The translations under genes and the position numbers were made by a program. The notes under the pieces were generated by a model that was given only the letters and a program-made list of their open reading frames with translations, did not search any database and was not told where the DNA came from. From Melieria omissa (lineage: Eukaryota; Arthropoda; Insecta; Diptera; Ulidiidae): DNA of 64,000 nucleotides. Position 1 is the stretch's first letter, and every line of letters begins with the position of its first letter. Of this stretch, positions 58,689 to 64,000 are shown in pieces. The DNA is taken from contig OZ020267.1 in NCBI GenBank assembly GCA_963971225.1, forward strand, positions 107,161,892 through 107,225,891, in the 5' to 3' direction.

Positions 58689-59645
58689 CCTTACTTACTT
58701 ATCTTCTTACTTACTTCTTACTTAGTTACTTCTTACTTAGTTACTTCTTACTTAGTTACTCCTTACTTAGTTCTTACTTACTGACTTCCTTAGTTACCAA
58801 CTTCTTTCTTACTTACTCCTTATTTACTTCCTTACTTACTTACCTTCTTACTTAGTTAATCCTTACTTAGTTCTTACTTACTTACTCCCTTACTTACCAA
58901 CTTCTTTATTACTTACTCCTTACTTACTTCCTTACTTACTTACCTTCTTACTTACTTCTTACTTAGTTACTCCTTACTTAGTTCTTACTTACTTACTTCC
59001 TTACTTACCAACTTCTTTCTTACTTACTCCTGACTTACTTCTTACTTACTTTACTTACCTTCTTACTTACTTCTTACTTAGTTACTCCTTACTTAGTTAT
59101 TACTTCTGACTTACCAACTTCTTTCTTACTTACAGCTTACTAACTTCCCTTACTTACGTCCTTACTTACTTCCCTACTTACTTATTTACCTACTTACTCA
59201 CTTACTTACTTATTAACCCTTTACTTTTTACTTACATAATTCTTTCTTACTTACAGCTTACTAAATTCCTTACTTACGTCCTTACCTTACTTCCCTACTT
59301 ACTTACTTGCCTACTTACTCACTTACTTACTTATTAACATTTTACTTCTTACTTACATACTTCTGGCTTACTTACCAACTTAATAACTTTCTTCTTACTA
59401 ACTTACTCCTTACTTCTTTACTAACTTCCTTTCTTACTTTCCCCTTTCTTTCATACTTACTTACTTTCTTATTTAGCTACTTATTTCTTACTGCCTTACT
59501 TCTTTCTTACTTTCGACGTACTTATTTACGTGTTTATTACTTACTTACCCACTTATTTACTCACTTACTTACTCACTTATTTACTAATTTATTTACTTCC
59601 TTACTTACTTACTTATTTGTTCACTTACTTACTCACTCACTTCAT
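58436..59645. repeat. TTAC tetranucleotide array, about 1.2 kb
   Basis: Nearly pure CTTA/TTAC units at about 58540-58690. Around it are degenerate stretches where CTTACTTACTTCCTTACTTA-like and TTACTCCTTACTTAGTTCTT blocks repeat at intervals of about 110 bp (for example near 58780-59150), a second-level repeat. Leu/Thr/Tyr strings encoded here are by-products of the 12-base codon cycle. Confidence 0.95.
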
Positions 59646-62406
59646 ATCTCCCATATTTTTCTTCATTTATAATCATTTGTACCTCCCACTTCTTTTCTCT
59701 GAGTCGCTTCTGAACATTGTCTCCCACTTTCGAAATCCTAAACTCCTTACTTTCTTTCCATTTTTTATTTTCTCCGTTTACATTGGATAAATTTTAATTT
59801 TCCTCAATTCCATTTCAATATTCGTTTATCAAAATCATTAACATCAAACAACACCAACCGATGAAGTACAAACTCCACATGCATACATCTACTTTTGGTT
59901 TTAAGTAATTGTAGTTTCTGCATTTTATTGATTACCCTGGAATTACTCATATTGATTTCGCTCGATAAGTAACTCAGGGTTTAAGCGATCTTACTTGAGT
60001 TGGTGCTGATTAGATAATTCAAAATTTGCACAGAAAGCCGAAAAGTAGTTCAAGTTTTTTGGTGAATTGGAGTCAAAAGTGCAATCAATAGTTAGTTATC
60101 GACTGACGATCATGCGATCTATTGTCATATGATAAATTAGTGGGCAAAGGTAAAAATATTTTCCAGTAGAGAGTAGACGAGCCTAGCAATTTGTGAGAGA
60201 GTCAGTTATCAGTAAAGTTATTAATTTTTCCTATAAAACGTAGATAGGGACATGGATTTGAAACTGAGAATGAACCTAAGGACTATGATGACTAACACAT
60301 GTAAGATTATATTTCGAACTATTTATGCACAATAACTGCAATAAACAACCATAGGAAGTTCACATAACTCTTACTTCAAATCTAGCAAAATTAGTCTCAA
60401 AACAACCGAAGAAAGAAACGCTTCCCCAGCAATCGAGTAAAGACTCCGTACAGCCGAAGCGAGACCCAAAACAGACCAAAGACAACACAAAACAGCACCG
60501 CGTCGAACAGCCAGGAACGTGTCGGATAGAGTGTAGGGTACGCGGTGCGATGTGCGAATGTTGAGCGCACGCCAAACCAACTCACATGTGAGCTCGACGT
60601 ACGTTGGTTGGTTAGGTTAAAAGCTCAGAAGATCGACTGCCGAACGTAGAACAGAATTGATGATGAAAAACAGCATTAGAAATTGTAGAAAACGACAGAA
60701 TGGCAGCAAAAACAACACGCAGCGCAAGCGAGCACGATCGAAGGCGAAAGAACCCCAAAGCGCACAAGAAACTACGTCGAAAATAAATTCAAATTCTTCA
60801 AATTGGTGAAAAATGCGATGGACGAAGGCACAGACAGCGCAAAACAGCGACAAGACACGACAAACGATGGCAAACGAACGCCACCGTAGATCGGAGCTAC
60901 TATATTCCAATGCGGCAACAATTGCCTAGAAATTGCCCATGCAGACGTACGCGTCCACATGACTGAAATGGATTTCGCGACTGAAGTGGCGCAGCGTTAC
61001 GCTCCGTGCTGATATTTGCGTGTCTTTGCGTATCTAAGCGTTGCTAATGGCGTTTATGCTTTAGCACAATTAACTATTATCAAGTAAGAATTGTCTAATG
61101 AAATAATTAAAACCGAACAACTTGCCACACTGCACGAAGATATACGAAATCACTCAACAGATACGAGTGAAAAAAATGAAAAAAACGACAACTTTAGAGC
61201 GCAACCAAACTGTACCGGCGACATAAAATAAAATGCTTCATAATTTTGTATTTTATTGTATGAACAACAGCAGCAATAAAACTAACAACACTTCTAAATA
61301 CAACAACAACAACAACAATCACAACAATTTATAATATGCGTTGAACCAAGTATTGAAGAAGCTGTGTGAGGAACTAAAAATCACTGCCATACAATCATTT
61401 ACCGCACAATGGCAATAACAACAACAGCAATCACAATAATAATAACGACAACAATAACACCAAAATATACCAATAGAAATTCACACATCTAATACACAAA
61501 TACAACAAAAGATTTACCTCGACAAACGCAATTCAAATTCATAATAGCGAGGAGGAGAAAAGTTGATTGCACTCGATTTTTAGATAAAGCTTTTTCAAGG
61601 TCATCACCAAAAAATGTTTTCGTACGCTTCGAAATATATAGCAAAGCACGGCAACGTCGTATAGCAATAGCAGCAGCAGCAGCAACAACAACAATAACAA
61701 CATCAAGAGCACCAACAACAACAACAATAACAACTATCAGAATCAAAACAAGTTGTTGCTCTTCGTGCGGTGTGTTATTGTCGTTGTTGTTGTTGTTGTT
61801 GTTATTGTTATACTAAATATGAATAGCAGTCCAAGAAGCCGCCACAAAATGCCGCTGTCTGTATGTATGTGTGTATGTACATATATAGGAAAAATAACAA
61901 AACAAACACAACAAATTAGAATGATTTTGATTTTGATTTTAGTGTAGAGCCACGATTTAGAAAAACATTGAAATACTTATGGCATCGAAAGATGTGCTGT
62001 GTGCAGTGAGTAAGCGCGCTGTCGCAAACTGAGCGACTCACCGCTGCGCCGCGGAAACGAAGTGATGATGGAAAAGACAGAGCAAAGACATGTGTAGTGC
62101 AGTGTAAATAAAATGAATAGAATTTTAAGAAAAACAAGTTAAATTTTTTGCAGAGATATGAGAGCAAGACTCCAGTTTGAGAGGAACAAACTTGTACGAT
62201 GAATCTACACGATGAGAAGAAATGCAAAGAATTTTGAAGCGACATAGAATGACAATTGGGGTTAGTTGAGTGCAACTTGAAATTAATGATAAATGAGAGA
62301 GAAATTTCAAGAAGAAACTGAGGGCCTTTGAAACTGTTTAGAGTATTTTTGAGCTGCTTGATCACACAAACAAACGTGTGATGGAAGTTGATTTAGAACT
62401 CATAGA
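59646..62406. other. gene-free stretch with a more GC-balanced part
   Basis: No gene recognised. The 60370-60980 part is less AT-rich, with minus-strand frames up to 97 residues (60617-60910) that match nothing I know. It could be an untranslated exon or a regulatory region, but nothing in the sequence decides this. CAA runs lie at 61290-61330 and 61680-61735, with complementary GTT runs at 61775-61810. Confidence 0.45.
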
Positions 62407-64000
62407 TTTTTTTTTTTTTTTTAAACAGGAACAAACGCGCAGGGTATGACCCCTATTAATGCGAAGCATTGCGTTGGTTCAGGAAGGATATAAAGGTTAG
62501 GAGATAGGGTTATGAGTGAAGTGGTTATGGACTCTTGCCTTGAACCTTATCGAGATCATAAGTGCTGGGGAAAATATCCGCAGGGAGACCATTCCACAAC
62601 CGCGCTGTACGGGCCAGAAACGAACTTTCCCTGTAGTGCGTAGTGCGCTGGAACATCGTTTCGACGTGGAATGCATGGGCGCCAGTGTTCAAACGGGTTG
62701 CCCGGGGGAATACCCGGAGTGATGGCATCAAGCTGCTCATCTCCACTGAGCAGTTACCGAAAAAGTATCGGTAAAATAACACCACACATGCCACGTTTCG
62801 ACGATGTTCCAAGGAGTCAATAGAGCTGGATGCCCTACTGTCCCCTATAAGTTTAATCGCACGGTTTTGCACCCGATCGAGGAGCTCCAAATGGGCTTTT
62901 GAAGCCTCCGCCCAGAGGTGCGAGTTAAACTCCATTTTAGGTCGGATAAATAAATAATGCGGAGATCAGACGGAGTGAAATATTTTTTGCACCGCTTTAG
63001 GAAGCCGAGGCACTTGGCTGCTTCTTTCGACACGCCAAAAATATGATCGTTCCAACGAAGATCGTTCTTAATGGACATGCCCAGAACATCAAGAGCTGCC
63101 GATTCAGCAATACCCACACCACCCATAACCAGGGATGAGTTGGGATGTGGGGAGACTCGCTTGTGGGATAACAGGCAACATTGGGTCTTGCGGGGATTAA
63201 AATCGACCCTGTTCGCTTGACCCCACTTGGAGATTGTTTGTAGGTCGCTATTAAGTGTGTCATTCATACGGCGCCGTTCTCTCTCAATCTCCACAGAGCT
63301 TGGACGCTTTGTGAAAGAGTATGAATGACAAATGGTGCTGTCATCCGCAAACGAGTAGATGGGATTCTTCGTCGACGACAACAGGTCGTTGATGAAGATC
63401 AGGAAGAGGGTTGGAGAAAGGACCGAACCCTGCGGCACTCCCGCGCTAAGGGAATGCTTTTCCGAGGCTATGCCGTCTACTACAACACGAATAGAGCGAT
63501 CATAGAGGAAGCTCGTAATCCAACGAGAGAAGGTACTACCGACACCATAGGCAATCAATTTTGACACGAGTGCTTTATGCCACACCCGGTCAAAGGCCTT
63601 GGAAATATCCAATGCAACAACCTTGCTTTCACCGAGGTTTAGAATGCTATGGTTCCATTTCTCGGTGAGTACCGCCATAAGGTCTCCCGTCGATCGTTGT
63701 CTTCGGAAGCCGTATTGGCGGTCACTTAGCAGTCTATTGTGCTCCAGATATTTCACAAGGTTGAAGTTTACAATGCTTTCCATTACTTTGGAAAGCACCG
63801 AACAGATTGCTATAGGTCGGTAGTTCGCAGGGTCAGTAGTCTTGCCTTTTTTAGGAACTGGTTGAACATTTGCTACCTTCCAACATGTCGGAAATACACC
63901 TGTGGTGTATGACATGTTGAAAAGTTTGCGTAACGGACAAGCCAGTGAGGTAGCGCACTTTTGCAAAACAAGGGCTGGAATGCCGTCCGGCCCTGAAGCC
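62407..64000 (-). mobile_element. Jockey-like LINE, 3' part, running off the right edge
   Basis: Minus-strand non-LTR retrotransposon. A run of 16 T on the plus strand (62407-62422) is its poly(A) tail. The coding region reaches almost to the tail: the last codons read PEPTQCFALIGVIPC, then a stop overlapping the first As, so there is essentially no 3' UTR. The RT domain lies at 63000-64000 and the frame is open to the window edge. No RNase H domain follows the RT, which together with the poly(A) tail fits the Jockey/CR1 group. The 5' end and target duplication are outside the window. Confidence 0.9.
62421..64000 (-). pseudogene. reverse transcriptase ORF2 with frameshifts
   Basis: From the window edge the frame reads GPDGIPALVLQKC and continues to 62845. 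Counting from the TTG at 63966, it has NYRPIAICS (49-57), the catalytic D120 in LDISKAFDRVWH, AGVPQGSVLSP (175-185) and FADD (206-209), the RT active site. Near 62950 the frame shifts: LRIIYLS should continue into RPKMEFNSHLWAEA, which is read in another frame (62935 down to 62525). Two further shifts, near 62546 (an extra G after DLDK) and near 62500, are needed to reach the final PEPTQCFAL segment and stop at 62421. The RT core itself has no stop. The protein is broken downstream of the RT domain, and the element is probably young but inactive. Frameshifts could also be sequencing errors. Confidence 0.88.

Noticed and set aside
58436..58855. 139-residue frame of LLTY repeats
   Set aside because: Translation of the TTAC array.
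63325..63823. Plus-strand frames near the right edge
   Set aside because: Antisense shadows of the reverse transcriptase frame.

Overview
This window looks like non-coding DNA from a dipteran fly. The evidence is very AT-rich sequence, pervasive CAA/CAG, CA/GT and GTT microsatellites, and insect-type transposons (mariner, Jockey-like and RNase H-bearing LINEs, a gypsy-like solo LTR, hAT, pogo and piggyBac MITEs). The fly could be a tephritid-like acalyptrate, but that is only inferred. I found no host protein-coding exon, rRNA or tRNA gene I could support. Apart from transposon fragments, the open frames are chance products of low-complexity or tandemly repeated DNA. The window is most likely an intergenic region or a very long intron.

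Layout. The left half is dominated by unrelated local tandem arrays: 42 bp (1-205), 246 bp (about 1.7-3.7 kb), 142 bp (5.4-6.7 kb), an exact 123-bp duplication (7.0-7.2 kb), a 1-kb TTTTA array (10.1-11.1 kb), about 167 bp (13.1-13.8 kb), about 115 bp (16.5-17.3 kb), about 205 bp (17.7-18.4 kb), a 433-bp duplication (21.7-22.5 kb) and a 355-384-bp composite repeat (23.4-24.9 kb). The last of these is interrupted by a 462-bp solo LTR with a complete promoter. The middle has further arrays: about 100 bp (28.5-29.6 kb), alternating 105/98 bp (30.9-31.7 kb), 93 bp (33.7-34.8 kb), 144 bp (36.4-37.3 kb), about 110 bp (38.9-39.9 kb) and alternating 125/134 bp (45.2-46.8 kb). Long T-rich or A-rich tracts and TAAAA and TTAC arrays (55.6 and 58.4-59.6 kb) add to the low complexity.

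Transposons. Best supported are an internally deleted mariner of the Mos1-like D,D34D type (51.6-52.3 kb); a 5'-truncated LINE with an intact RNase H domain and a likely 13-bp target duplication only 55 bp away (52.4-53.3 kb); a Jockey-like LINE running off the right edge on the minus strand, with an RT domain, frameshifts and a poly(A) tail (62.4-64.0 kb); and the gypsy-like solo LTR (23.86-24.32 kb). MITEs are a pogo-like element (49.4 kb), three hAT-like copies (18.9 kb, plus an inverted pair at 48.8-49.1 kb) and an 85-bp piggyBac-like element with a central palindrome (41.0 kb). Older mariner remnants lie at 9.8 and 14.1 kb, and a LINE C-terminus lies at 17.3 kb.

Nothing here forms a coherent gene system. 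The most distinctive property is the number of unrelated short-period tandem arrays in one 64-kb stretch, some with higher-order dimeric structure and some apparently touching or derived from transposon ends.
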